Part shown: one piece after another, positions 25,365 to 34,791 of the stretch
Position numbering within the stretch: position 1 is the first letter of the stretch
Layout of the letters: each line of letters starts with the position of its first letter
Source of the DNA: UBA7672 sp963784415
GTDB taxonomy: Bacteria > Pseudomonadota > Alphaproteobacteria > Caulobacterales > Hyphomonadaceae
Direction of reading: 5' to 3'
Assembly (NCBI GenBank): GCA_963784415.1
Contig: CAWARK010000003.1
Coordinates: forward strand, 62,001 to 126,000
Length of the DNA: 64,000 nt
Made by a program: the position numbers and the translations under genes
Notes under the pieces: model-generated
Databases searched by the model: none
What the model was told of the DNA's origin: nothing
What the model saw: only the letters and a program-made list of their open reading frames with translations

Positions 25365-28300
25365 ATGAACAGGCTGCGCTCCGGATCACGCCACGTCGGG
25401 TTATTGCTGACCCTCGCTGCGCTTTTTTGCAGCCCGGCGCTACCATGCGGTTCAATGTCCGCGCTCGCGCAGCAGCCCGTGGCTGTCGCACCCGAACCCG
25501 CGAAGGAGGCGCGTTCGCCTACCGAGTCTGCCGCCCTGATCAAGGATCTTGTTTCGGGCAAGCTCTCACCGGCGATCGATCCTTCAGAGCTGTTTCAGGC
25601 CACCTTCGCCCCGGCCGGGCTCGATCGCGCACGCCTTGTTCTCAATTTCGTTGATGATGCCGATCTGCTCAAGAAGGCACATTCGGGCGCCGACGATCCC
25701 CTGTGGTTAGATGTGCCAGGTGACATTGTTTCGCTGGCCGCCGCCCAGGCCGATTTTCTGCGATTGCCTGAAAAGCATAGGGCACGGCTGCTCGCAGAGC
25801 ACGAAGCGCGACGCAAACAGGATCTCGAAGCGGATCAAGTCGCCGCCAGCAACGATGAGCGCGGGCGCGTTCTGCAACAACAGTCGGATGCCCTTGAGCG
25901 GTTCCTGAACGCCCAACCGGCTGATCTGGCTCTTCTCGCTTTCCAGCTTCTGGATTCGCGGGAGGCAGCTCTGAGCGCCGAGCGACGCAAGACCGCAATC
26001 GCGATTGTCAACCCAGACACGACGCCTGCGCCGTCGTCCGCAACGGCGTCGGAAGCCTCACAGCCTGTCACGATCGAAGCGGCCCAGATGCGACTGGACA
26101 GGCTCCGGGCCCGACTGCTTGCCCTTCCTCGGGAAGAGTTTGCCCGGCTGGTGGAGGTCCAGGCTAACAAGCCTGGCGAAACCGCTGCGATTGCCAGGGC
26201 TGAGGCAGAAGCAGAAGCAGCCTCCCGCGCAGCTGCCGTCGCAACCGCCGAAGCCGCTCAGGCCAGCTCTGAACTGCTGCGGCTCGCGGGCCAGCAGCGA
26301 AGCGTGCTGCTGTCGACCCAGGCCGCGCAAGCCGCGTTTGATGCAGAGCTCTCCCGACGCGATGAAGGCTCAAGATCGATCGCCGAGGTGATGCTGCGCT
26401 GGCGTCGCGAAGTACGCGAACTTAAAGCTCTGTCGCGTCTCGCGCCTGGCCGCGAGGAGAACGCCGACCGCATCTATCATGATCTGGTCGAAGCCCTGCG
26501 CAAGGTGAGAACGGACCTCGATTCGTCGCTCGCGAAAAATGCCGCGACGACATTGCCAGCCCCTCCCCCGCTCGATTCGGCTTTACCGCTGGATGATCCG
26601 AGCTTTCGCGACTTGCGTTCGCTGCGTGACACCCTTGTTGCCCGCGCGTCGGAACTCGGAGCGCGGGCCGAGGCGTTGCTGCTCGAAGAACGCTCCGCGC
26701 TTTTCACGGCGATGTCCGACATGAATACGACGCGGCTTGATCTGATTCCGGAGCTTTCGCCAGCCGAGCGTAGCCGGACTGTGGGCTTTGGCGAAGCCGG
26801 CATCGCGCAGGTCGGCCGTGAGTTCAATCAGATCGCGCTGACGGCTCGCTACAACTTCGCGACCGCGCCGAAGCACATCGAGCAAACCCTTTATCCGTTT
26901 CTGCACCCGACACCGCAGACGCTCTTTTCCCTGCTGCAGGCGGGCCTCGCCATCTTCGTTTTCTTCGTCTGGCGCCGCACCGGCGACGTCGTGTTGGCTG
27001 GGGCGGCGAGATCCGCCTCCCGTCGAAAGCCGCCGACATTGATCTCGGCGACAACTGCATCGGCGCTGCGCCATTACAGCGAGGTGCGGCGGCCGGCGGA
27101 ATGGCTTGTGTTGCTGCTGCTTCTCGGCTGGACGCTTGACGGCGTCCTGGTTTTTGTCGGCGACCGCATCGTCTGGATGGTTCTGTTCTGGCTCCTGTTG
27201 GGGATTCTTCTCGTCCAGCTCTCCGACAGCCTGGCGCGCGACCGTCGCCGCGAAGACATTTACGCAGCGCTGCGGCTCCGATCGCTCAAACTACTCGCAG
27301 GCGCGGGCGCCGGGGTGGGAATGACACTTGCGATAACGGCAGAACTCGTCGGCACCGGAGCCATACATAACTGGGTGGCCAGCCTTTGCTGGTTGCTCGT
27401 CCCGGTGATTGTGATTGTGCTCGCAAACTGGTGGCGCGACCGCATCCATCTCCTGGCCGAAAAGGGAGCGGCAAAGAACGCGATCCTCGCCGGCGCTTCC
27501 CGGAACAGGCGCGGATTGTTCGGACAGGTGATGCTGGTGCTTGCCGGGATCATCATCATCGCTCAGGGCGTTTGGAACGTTGTCGCGCGCCGGATGCGCA
27601 CCATCGCCCTGCTCCGGGAAATTGCTGATCAGAGAAGCCGCAAGCGGGCAATAGCCCAGGCTGCGGAGGACGCGGCCAGCGGAAAGTACGAAGCGATTTC
27701 CGCGGCCGAAGCGACAGTACTCGAGCCGCACAGGTCGCCGTTTTCAGCCCCCGCCGAGCGAAAGTCGGTCGTCGCCGACAGCCTCCGCTGTGAGCCGGGA
27801 AAACTCCTCGCGATTGTCGGCGAACGCGGCCTTGGAAAATCAACCGCGCTCAATGACCTGATCCAAACGGCAAGCGGTCGCACCCTGCGGCTTCAGGTCG
27901 GCGCAGGCGGCGCTGCCGATCTTATGGAACGGTTGGCTGGAGCATTTGAGCCTGCGGCACGATCCGGGCAGCGGCCGGATGAACCTATTGGGTGCGTGGT
28001 GGTGGACGACGCCCAACGCCTGATTATTCCGGCCATCGGCGGACTTCGCGCCCTCGATGATCTCATAGCATTCGCAAGGCGCCATTCAGAGGCTGTTTGC
28101 TGGGCGCTTGCGATCGGCGGCCCTGCGATGACTTACATAGCTCGCGCGCGAAGCGACCGGACACTATTCGACGAAGTCGTGCGCCTACCGCGCTGGGAAG
28201 CGAGCGACGTCAGGAGCCTTATCGAAAGGCGCACGTCGCAGGCCGACTTCATTCCGAACTTCAGCCACCTTGAGGACCTGAGCTTCGATTCACTGGCGAG

Positions 28301-28718
28301 CGAGGAGGATCCGGAGGAACGTGGACGCCGGATGTACTTCGACAACCTCACTGAATACAGCGGCGGCAACCCCGCAATCGCCTTGGAATTCTGGCGCCGA
28401 TCCCTGTTCCGAAACCTTGAAACCCGAGAGGTGGAAGTGCGCACTTTCGCACGGCCAGCGGCAGAACAGCTGAGTAGTCTGCCAGATCCCGCAATCTTCG
28501 TGCTTCGCACGCTGATCCAGATCGAGCAGGCGAACATCGCGACAGTCCAAGCCTGCACGGATTACGACTTGGTGGTCGTGCGGGAATCCCTGCACCGGCT
28601 GGAGCGCCTCGGCATTGTTCAAGAATCGGATGGCAACATCCGCGTGGCGCTTCACTGGTATGTCGAGGTGGTTCGGCTGCTTGAGCGACAGAATCTTCTG
28701 GTCAGGAGCGCTGCATGA
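25365..28718 (+). CDS. Giant membrane-anchored P-loop ATPase of the MscS module
   Basis: 1117 residues from ATG 25365; an earlier TTG at 25302 would add 21 residues and spoil the signal sequence. Layout: signal peptide (1-36), long Ala/Glu/Arg-rich, probably periplasmic coiled region (about 40-510), about six membrane segments (about 525-750), then a cytoplasmic ATPase domain. The Walker A motif is GERGLGKST (819-827) and Walker B VVVDDAQR (about 879-886). A helical region (about 960-1050) and a winged-helix-like end (VVRESLHRLERLGIVQESDGNIRVALHWYVEVVRLL) follow, as in STAND/AAA ATPases. Its stop overlaps the next MscS start by 4 bases, so ATPase and channel are coupled. No described family of this layout is known to me. 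Confidence 0.75.
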   Translation: MNRLRSGSRHVGLLLTLAALFCSPALPCGSMSALAQQPVAVAPEPAKEARSPTESAALIKDLVSGKLSPAIDPSELFQATFAPAGLDRARLVLNFVDDADLLKKAHSGADDPLWLDVPGDIVSLAAAQADFLRLPEKHRARLLAEHEARRKQDLEADQVAASNDERGRVLQQQSDALERFLNAQPADLALLAFQLLDSREAALSAERRKTAIAIVNPDTTPAPSSATASEASQPVTIEAAQMRLDRLRARLLALPREEFARLVEVQANKPGETAAIARAEAEAEAASRAAAVATAEAAQASSELLRLAGQQRSVLLSTQAAQAAFDAELSRRDEGSRSIAEVMLRWRREVRELKALSRLAPGREENADRIYHDLVEALRKVRTDLDSSLAKNAATTLPAPPPLDSALPLDDPSFRDLRSLRDTLVARASELGARAEALLLEERSALFTAMSDMNTTRLDLIPELSPAERSRTVGFGEAGIAQVGREFNQIALTARYNFATAPKHIEQTLYPFLHPTPQTLFSLLQAGLAIFVFFVWRRTGDVVLAGAARSASRRKPPTLISATTASALRHYSEVRRPAEWLVLLLLLGWTLDGVLVFVGDRIVWMVLFWLLLGILLVQLSDSLARDRRREDIYAALRLRSLKLLAGAGAGVGMTLAITAELVGTGAIHNWVASLCWLLVPVIVIVLANWWRDRIHLLAEKGAAKNAILAGASRNRRGLFGQVMLVLAGIIIIAQGVWNVVARRMRTIALLREIADQRSRKRAIAQAAEDAASGKYEAISAAEATVLEPHRSPFSAPAERKSVVADSLRCEPGKLLAIVGERGLGKSTALNDLIQTASGRTLRLQVGAGGAADLMERLAGAFEPAARSGQRPDEPIGCVVVDDAQRLIIPAIGGLRALDDLIAFARRHSEAVCWALAIGGPAMTYIARARSDRTLFDEVVRLPRWEASDVRSLIERRTSQADFIPNFSHLEDLSFDSLASEEDPEERGRRMYFDNLTEYSGGNPAIALEFWRRSLFRNLETREVEVRTFARPAAEQLSSLPDPAIFVLRTLIQIEQANIATVQACTDYDLVVVRESLHRLERLGIVQESDGNIRVALHWYVEVVRLLERQNLLVRSAA

Positions 28719-29653
28719 TCCGCTACCTTGCCGTGACCATCGCTCTCTTGCTGAGTGTGACGCCCGGGGCCGCACATGCCCAGGAAGCGGAGGCTATCGG
28801 CTCGATTGATCAACTCGCGGGCTTCATCCGCTGGGGCGGTGTAGTCACGTCAGCTTTCGTCGTTACGGGCGCATGGATGCTTCTGCGCGTTGTCGGCGGC
28901 TTTGTCACCGGCTTCAGCGCCCAATTCTCTGTGCGTCGCCTGTTCCTCAAGAAGCTGCAGACGATTGTCCAGTTCGTCGTCTTCATCGCAACGACGATTG
29001 CCGTCATCGCGCTGTCCTTTCAGATTGACGCGACCGTTCTCGCACTCATCGGCGGCAGCGTGGCGGTCGCGGTTGGCTTCGCCGTCAAGGATCTTGTCGC
29101 ATCCTTCATTGCCGGGATCATCATCATTCTCGACCGCCCATTCCAGGTCGGAGACCGCATTGAGTTCGGCGGCTATTATGGTGACATCACCGCCATTGGC
29201 CTGCGTTCTGTGCGTATGCAGACGCTGGACGACAACACGGTCACCATTCCGAACAGCAAGTTCCTGAGCGATATCAGCTCGTCGGGAAACTTCGGCGCCC
29301 TGGACATGCAGGTAGTGATGGACTTCCACATCGGCACGGATCAGGACATGGACCGTGCTTGCGAGATCATTCGTGAAGCTGCGCTGTCCAGCCGTTACGT
29401 CTTCCTCGCAAAACCCATCGTGGTTCTGGTGACCCAGACCGTCCTGGGGAATCTGTTGGCGGTCCGGCTGAGACTCAAGGCCTATGTGCTTGACGCACGA
29501 CACGAAAAGGCGTTCGAGACGGACGTGAATCTGAGAGTCCTCCGGGCTTTCACGGCTGCGGAAATCCTCCCGCCCGCCCTGCTCTCACCCCAGCAACTCC
29601 CTGCCCCGCGCGAAACTGTCCCGCCCGGCTCCAGGCTCTCTTCAGCCAGTTGA
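28715..29653 (+). CDS. MscS-family mechanosensitive channel (module gene 3)
   Basis: 312 residues with a signal-like first helix (YLAVTIALLLSVTPGAAHAQ) followed by three membrane segments. The MscS core is LALIGGSVAVAVGFAVKDLVASFIAGIIIILDRPFQVGDRIEFGGYYGDITAIGLRSVRMQTLDDNTVTIPNS (about 108-180). It starts inside the ATPase stop codon (ATGA overlap) and so is translated in fixed ratio with it. Closest in appearance to small MscS proteins. The cytoplasmic domain is complete and ends in a short Pro-rich tail. Confidence 0.9.
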   Translation: MIRYLAVTIALLLSVTPGAAHAQEAEAIGSIDQLAGFIRWGGVVTSAFVVTGAWMLLRVVGGFVTGFSAQFSVRRLFLKKLQTIVQFVVFIATTIAVIALSFQIDATVLALIGGSVAVAVGFAVKDLVASFIAGIIIILDRPFQVGDRIEFGGYYGDITAIGLRSVRMQTLDDNTVTIPNSKFLSDISSSGNFGALDMQVVMDFHIGTDQDMDRACEIIREAALSSRYVFLAKPIVVLVTQTVLGNLLAVRLRLKAYVLDARHEKAFETDVNLRVLRAFTAAEILPPALLSPQQLPAPRETVPPGSRLSSAS

Positions 29654-29834
29654 TTCGTCTGAAAGCGTAATTCGTCCAGCGACCACGCGGGTTCTACGCC
29701 CCGGAGATCACACGGCCACCTGCGCTCCCATCTCGACAACGCGGTTTGCCGGGAGGCGCCGCTGCCATGTCGGATTTCATTGGCTCTCCCCGTTGCCGAT
29801 ACGTTCGAGCAGATCGCGCGCCCGCTAGCAATGT

Positions 29835-31226
29835 CTATCGGGCTCGGGAGGCAGATCGCTCCTCATTGAGGGCATGAACAAAATCATCACGCCAGGCGCC
29901 GACATCTCTTCGACCCACTCCATCCATCAGGCTCTGCCAGCGGCGGCGGCGTTCGGCGAGAGGCATGTCGAGGCCCTGTCGGATTGCATCAGCCACGTCG
30001 TCCAGACTGAACGGATTGACGACAAGGGCATCCTTCATTTCTTCAGCCGCTCCTGCGAACTCCGACAGGATGAGCACGCCCGGATCCTGTTCGTCCTGTG
30101 CAGCAACATACTCCTTGGCAACAAGGTTCATGCCGTCCCGGAGGGGCGTCACCAGGCCGATGTCCGCCGCTCGATAGATGCCGCTGAGTTCGTCCCGACG
30201 ATAAGGTCGGTTTACATATCGTAGCGGCACCCAGTCGATCGAAGCATGCGAGCCGTTGATCCGCCCAGAAATCGTATCGAGCCGCGCGCGAAGGTCCTGA
30301 TACGCCTCCACACCTGTCCGGCTGGGAGTGGCAATCTGCAGATAAAAGACATGCTCGGCGCGGTCTGGATTCTCGGTGAGAAACCGCTCGTAAGCGAGAA
30401 AACGCTCCTCGAGGCCCTTTGAGTAATCGAGTCGATCGACGCCGATGAGCATCTTGCGATCGAGCTTGCTGGCCTGCACGCGTTTCTGGGATTCGATCGA
30501 GGCGTCGCTTGAAAGAGAGCCTCGGAACGCCTCCGCATCGATCCCGATTGGGAAAACGCCGGCTCGTACGCTCTGTCCAAAGGCGCGCGCGACCCGGCCA
30601 TCGAAGTCGCCGCCGGTCTCGAAGGTTATGTAGTCCGCAAACGCGTCGAGATAGTCACGCGTGTGGAAGCCGACCAGATCGTAAGCAAACATCGACTCGA
30701 CGAGTTCAGCGTGACGCGGGAGCGTGTTGAGCACTCGCCGCGCAGGCCACGGAATATGCAAGAAGAAGCCAATGCGATTTGCGACGCCTCTGTTTCTCAG
30801 CTCGCGCGCGAGCGGGATGAGATGATAGTCCTGGACCCAGATCAGATCGTCAGGCCGGATCAGCGGTAACAGCGTTTCCGCGAAGCGCTCGTTGACGCGT
30901 AGATAGCCCTCATTGAAAGATCGTTCATAGGCGGCGAGATCCATCCGGTAATGGAACAGCGGCCATAGCGTGCGGTTTGCGAAGCCATCATAGTATTCGA
31001 TACGGTCCTGCTCTTCGAGATCCATAAGCGCGACGGTGACGCCGCCTACCTTTTGCATCGACAGTTCACCCGTGAAAGTTGGAATCGTCTCTCCACTCCA
31101 ACCGAACCAAACGCCCTTGTCGTCGCGCAGCGCAGCGGCCAGCGCCATGGCAAGGCCGCCAGTCGTGCCAACCCCTGGATCCACAGGAGGATTGACCCGG
31201 TTCGAAACAACGATAAGTCGGCTCAT
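29835..31226 (-). CDS. otsA: Trehalose-6-phosphate synthase
   Basis: 463 residues from ATG 31226, which overlaps the otsB stop codon by 4 bases; a longer frame would read into otsB. GT20 family: SRLIVVSNRVNPP at the start, GGLAMALAAALRDDKGVWFGWSG, VQDYHLIPLARELR, and the UDP-glucose-binding region IGVDRLDYSKGLEERFLAYERFL, then DGMNLVAKEYVAAQ. It makes trehalose-6-phosphate from UDP-glucose and glucose-6-phosphate in the cytoplasm. Forms an otsBA operon with the phosphatase, supplying the compatible solute trehalose for osmotic stress. Confidence 0.96.
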   Translation of the reverse strand: MSRLIVVSNRVNPPVDPGVGTTGGLAMALAAALRDDKGVWFGWSGETIPTFTGELSMQKVGGVTVALMDLEEQDRIEYYDGFANRTLWPLFHYRMDLAAYERSFNEGYLRVNERFAETLLPLIRPDDLIWVQDYHLIPLARELRNRGVANRIGFFLHIPWPARRVLNTLPRHAELVESMFAYDLVGFHTRDYLDAFADYITFETGGDFDGRVARAFGQSVRAGVFPIGIDAEAFRGSLSSDASIESQKRVQASKLDRKMLIGVDRLDYSKGLEERFLAYERFLTENPDRAEHVFYLQIATPSRTGVEAYQDLRARLDTISGRINGSHASIDWVPLRYVNRPYRRDELSGIYRAADIGLVTPLRDGMNLVAKEYVAAQDEQDPGVLILSEFAGAAEEMKDALVVNPFSLDDVADAIRQGLDMPLAERRRRWQSLMDGVGRRDVGAWRDDFVHALNEERSASRAR

Positions 31227-31987
31227 GCCTTCACCATCAGCCGGAAGGCTTGGGATTCGAGCGCCTGCCCCAGCCATCGCAGGACCTCTGAAACTCCCGG
31301 CAGACGCCCCGACGCAAGCGTCGCGCGCGAACTTGCAACTAGCACGCCCCGCCCGCCCATTTTTTCCGCGCCAGCAAACCCGTCCTCATCGGTGAGATCA
31401 TCGCCGACAAAGATTGGCGTGTGTCCAACGAAGGGCTTCTCCTGCATGAACGCGTCCAGGACATCTCCCTTGTTAGCACCCGGTGACCTGAGCTCCGCCA
31501 CCATGTGGCCTTCCTGAAGCTTGAGACCCGTGGCCCAGGCGATCCGCCTGGCAAAGGCGAGGACGTCGCCTGCCGCCTCAGGCACCTGCCGATAATGAAT
31601 CGCGATTGCGAGACCCTTGTCCTCGACCAGTAGCGACGGCCGCGATTGCGCGAATGCCTGGATGACCGTCAGAGTCTTCGCAAGGTCGGGATGAGGATTG
31701 GTGGTTTCGATACGCCTTGATGGCACCCGGCGCTCCAAGCCATGCAGGCCGGCGACGCAGGCAACCTCGCCATCGAGAACCCGATCAACGTCATCGATTG
31801 TCCGACCGCTGACAATCGCAAGCCGTCCACCCAAGGCGCTTCCGATGTGACGGAGAAGAGCGGTCCTCAAAGGATCGGGGCGGACAAGTTCGGGAAGTGG
31901 CGCAATCGGCGCCAGCGTCCCGTCGAGATCAAGAAATAGGGCTGCCTCGGAGACCGGGATGCAGATCTCGTGCTCGAACAAGCTCAT
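31223..31987 (-). CDS. otsB: Trehalose-6-phosphate phosphatase
   Basis: 254 residues, HAD superfamily. Motif I is LFLDLDGTLAPIAP (nucleophile Asp at about 20), motif II IVSGRTIDDVDRVL, and motif IV IFVGDDLTDEDGFAGAEKMGG. The cap domain is in the middle. It removes phosphate from the OtsA product to give trehalose. It is the first gene of the operon and the order otsB-otsA is usual. GH15 is encoded divergently, 137 bases away. Confidence 0.95.
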   Translation of the reverse strand: MSLFEHEICIPVSEAALFLDLDGTLAPIAPLPELVRPDPLRTALLRHIGSALGGRLAIVSGRTIDDVDRVLDGEVACVAGLHGLERRVPSRRIETTNPHPDLAKTLTVIQAFAQSRPSLLVEDKGLAIAIHYRQVPEAAGDVLAFARRIAWATGLKLQEGHMVAELRSPGANKGDVLDAFMQEKPFVGHTPIFVGDDLTDEDGFAGAEKMGGRGVLVASSRATLASGRLPGVSEVLRWLGQALESQAFRLMVKA

Positions 31988-32124
31988 GTGGGCGCCTTTG
32001 AGGATTCAAGAAACTGCACGCGCGGGGTGGACAACACAGGCGGGAGCGTCAGATGACGGGTGCGTCGTGTAACACGGAACCTGACGCACGCTCTGCCTCC
32101 ACGCTCACCGACGGAGATCGACCC

Positions 32125-33927
32125 ATGATCGCGCCGCCGCCTAACCTTGATCTCGCGCCCATCGGGAACGGAGCCGTGAGCGCGCTTGTCGATCGCGCAG
32201 GACGCTTTGTGTGGGCGTGCCATCCGCGTCCGGACGGCGAACCTGTCTTTTCGGCTCTTCTCGAGCCGGCGTGCGGCGGCTCTGCCGGCGCGGGCTTTTG
32301 GTCGATTGAAATCGTTGATCAGAAGACCGCCGAGCAGTCCTACCTCAGAAACACGGCTGTCCTGCGCACGGTGCTGTCTGACAGCCATGGCGGAGCGATC
32401 GAGATCCTCGATTTTTCGCCTCGCCTCGTCCTCCATGGGCGCATCTATCGGCCTGCGTCGTTCTTCCGGCTTGTCCGGCCCGTCAGCGGAACGCCGCGTA
32501 TGGTCGTACGATTGAGGCCAACAGCAGATGCCGGGGCTCGGCTTGCCGGGCGTTCCGTCGGCTCGAGCCATATCCGATTTGATTGCGGAAACTCCTGGCT
32601 CAGGCTGACGACGAGCGCGCCGGTGTCGCATATTTCCGAAGAACGCGCGTTCAGGCTCGAACATGCCGTCGCCTTCTACCTCGGGCCAGACGAGCCCTAT
32701 CCAAATGATGTCGTTACGGATGCCGAGCGCATGCTGACCGCCACGGTCGCCGAGTGGCGCGGCTGGGTGCGCACGCTTTCGCTTCCCCTCGACTGGCAGG
32801 AGGCCGTCATCCGCGCCGCCATTGCCCTCAAGCTCTGCACCTATGAGGAGACAGGCGCGATTGTCGCCGCAATGACGACGTCGATTCCGGAGGCCGCAAA
32901 CACGCAACGGAACTGGGACTACCGCTATTGCTGGATTCGCGACGCCTACTACGTCGTCCGCGCTCTCAACCGTTTGGGCGCCGCCGAGATGTTGGAGAAT
33001 TACCTCGTCTATCTTCGCAACCTGGTCGATCAGTCCGCAGGCGGAGACGTACAACCCGTGTTTGGAGTCGGACTTGAGCAGGAACTCGACGAGCGCGTGG
33101 CGCCCGGCCTCAGCGGGTATCGCGGGATGGGGCCGGTGCGGCTCGGCAACCAGGCGCACAAGCAGCAGCAGAATGACGTCTACGGACAGATCGTCCTGCC
33201 CCTTGCGCAGTCGTTCTTCGACCACCGCCTCCTGCGAATGGGCGAAGTGGGCGATTTCAGATCGCTTGAACGTGTTGGCGAGCGCGCGTGGGATGCGTTC
33301 GACAAACCCGACGCGGGTCTCTGGGAGTTCAGGACGCGCGAACGCGTCCACACCTACTCCGCCGTGCTGTGCTGGGCGGCGTGTGATCGCCTTGGCAATG
33401 TCGCCGCGGTTCTTGATCTGCCGGAGCGCGCGTCTTTCTGGCATGACCGCGCGCAACACATCAGGGCGCGCATAGAGGAGGAAGCTTGGAACGCAAGGCT
33501 TGGGCATTTCGTCGCCAGCTTCGGCGGCGACGAACTCGACGCAAGCTTGCTCCAGCTGGTCGAGCTTGGGTTTCTCGCTGCAGACGATCCCCGGGCGGCC
33601 GCCACATTCAACGCGGTAGAAGCGGGTTTGCGGCGTGGCGACAACCTCTTCCGGTACGTCGAACCCGACGATTTTGGCGAACCGGAGACTGCGTTCAACT
33701 TCTGCACTTTCTGGTTCATCGAGGGATTGCATCGACGCGGAAGGACGGATGAGGCGCGCGCGCTTTTCGACAAGCTTCTCGCACGGCGAACCCGTGCAGG
33801 TCTGCTGTCCGAAGATGTCTCGCTCGAAACAGGGGAGCTCTGGGGGAACTACCCGCAAACCTATTCCCTGGTCGGAATCATAGCGTGCGCGTGGGCGCTC
33901 AGCCGGCCATGGCAGGCCGTGCGCTAG
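32125..33927 (+). CDS. GH15-family glycoside hydrolase (glucoamylase/trehalase-like)
   Basis: 600 residues from ATG 32125 (CGGAG 8 bases before). ATG 32053 is also in frame and adds 24 residues of low quality. The N-terminal super-beta-sandwich (about 10-225) is followed by an (alpha/alpha)6 barrel with TQRNWDYRYCWIRDAYY (general acid Glu/Asp region), QNDVYGQIVLPL and GLLSEDVSLETGELWGNYPQTYS near the end. This is the GH15 subfamily that includes trehalases and glucoamylases of unknown substrate. Beside otsBA, trehalose hydrolysis or a related glucan is the natural guess. No signal peptide, so cytoplasmic. Confidence 0.88.
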   Translation: MIAPPPNLDLAPIGNGAVSALVDRAGRFVWACHPRPDGEPVFSALLEPACGGSAGAGFWSIEIVDQKTAEQSYLRNTAVLRTVLSDSHGGAIEILDFSPRLVLHGRIYRPASFFRLVRPVSGTPRMVVRLRPTADAGARLAGRSVGSSHIRFDCGNSWLRLTTSAPVSHISEERAFRLEHAVAFYLGPDEPYPNDVVTDAERMLTATVAEWRGWVRTLSLPLDWQEAVIRAAIALKLCTYEETGAIVAAMTTSIPEAANTQRNWDYRYCWIRDAYYVVRALNRLGAAEMLENYLVYLRNLVDQSAGGDVQPVFGVGLEQELDERVAPGLSGYRGMGPVRLGNQAHKQQQNDVYGQIVLPLAQSFFDHRLLRMGEVGDFRSLERVGERAWDAFDKPDAGLWEFRTRERVHTYSAVLCWAACDRLGNVAAVLDLPERASFWHDRAQHIRARIEEEAWNARLGHFVASFGGDELDASLLQLVELGFLAADDPRAAATFNAVEAGLRRGDNLFRYVEPDDFGEPETAFNFCTFWFIEGLHRRGRTDEARALFDKLLARRTRAGLLSEDVSLETGELWGNYPQTYSLVGIIACAWALSRPWQAVR

Positions 33928-33931
33928 GTCG

Positions 33932-33949
33932 GCGCCATCGCAATGGCGC
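33932..33949. terminator. Hairpin between converging GH15 and MarR genes
   Basis: GCGCCAT (33932-33938), loop CGCA, ATGGCGC (33943-33949), then GAATTT on the plus side. A compact bidirectional terminator candidate of 7 pairs. Confidence 0.45.
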
Positions 33950-33968
33950 GAATTTGGCGCGAGTTGAT

Positions 33969-34463
33969 TCACGATGCTTTGTCCGGCCGGTCGAGTCGTC
34001 CAACGTCGAGGATGGGGGATGCGTCGATGCCTTCTGCGTCTAGCAGGACAGCCAAGCGCTCAAGCGCGGAGACGAGGCCGGCCTGTTCCCAGTCGGCGAG
34101 ACGGTCGAAGCCGGCGACAAACCTGTTCTGCAAGACATCTGGAAGGCTGGCGATCGTTGCTCGTCCCTCATCGGTCAATTCGAGGCTTACGCGACGCCGG
34201 TCTTCCGGAGCGCGCTGGCGTACGACGAGGTCCTTGTCCTCGAGGCGGTCGAGGATCGCTGTGACCGTGGCCTGACTGAGACGCGCTGCCTCGGCCACGG
34301 CGCCCGCGCTCACGCTCGCCTGACCGTTCCTTGCGATGATCTGGAGCACGATCACTTGCGACGGCGTGAGCCCCGACCGCTCGGCCAGGTTTTTTGCTGA
34401 CAGTTCGGCGGCGCGGACGATGCGCCGGATCGCGATGAGAGCGTCCGTGCTTCGCAAGCTCAT
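33969..34463 (-). CDS. MarR-family transcriptional regulator
   Basis: 164 residues from ATG 34463, with GGAGTG 6 bases upstream; a GTG four codons earlier is also in frame. Winged helix core: LTPSQVIVLQIIARNGQASVSAGAVAEAARLSQATVTAILDRLEDKDLVVRQRAPEDRRRVSLELTDEGRATI. The RAPEDRRRV wing is typical of MarR. The probable binding site is the inverted repeat 17 bases upstream of the start codon (34480-34492), so autoregulation is likely. The genes leaving on the other side (DUF5985 operon) are possible targets. Confidence 0.9.
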   Translation of the reverse strand: MSLRSTDALIAIRRIVRAAELSAKNLAERSGLTPSQVIVLQIIARNGQASVSAGAVAEAARLSQATVTAILDRLEDKDLVVRQRAPEDRRRVSLELTDEGRATIASLPDVLQNRFVAGFDRLADWEQAGLVSALERLAVLLDAEGIDASPILDVGRLDRPDKAS

Positions 34464-34479
34464 TTCACACTCCACTTAT

Positions 34480-34492
34480 TTCGCTTAACGAA
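34480..34492. promoter_or_regulatory. Putative MarR operator
   Basis: TTCGCTTAACGAA, an inverted repeat with TTCG/CGAA arms and an AT-rich centre, sits in an AT-rich divergent region directly upstream of the marR gene. Size and symmetry fit MarR-type sites. No footprint evidence. Confidence 0.45.
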
Positions 34493-34791
34493 TTAATACT
34501 ACTTCAGAACGAAAGCATTTGCGATTTTATTCAGCCAACACTTGACTTTCTTGTTTCGATGTACGAAATGTAATGGGTGACACGTAACGATTCAACCGTG
34601 ATCGGCGCTCCTGGGAGGAGATGGCCAGCCGGAAGCCGGGCGAAGTGCAGTTCGCTTGCTTCCGGTGTCGGTCGGCCGCACGCGAGACCGCAGTGGCCTC
34701 CCAGTATTTTGACACTCTGCTGAGCTGCCGAAACAAACGATTCGGTCCCTGCAAAATTGCGTCAGTGGCGCAACCCAGGAATGTGCCTTGC

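Noticed and set aside
31984..33972. A 662-codon minus-strand frame antisense to the GH15 gene
   Set aside because: The plus strand has all GH15 signatures and good codon pattern. The antisense frame has no domain and arises from high GC in third positions.
34621..34791. ATG 34621 as start of the wHTH gene of the DUF5985 operon
   Set aside because: GGGAGGAG touches the ATG and the 57 extra residues lack pattern, whereas GTG 34792 begins the well-ordered domain.
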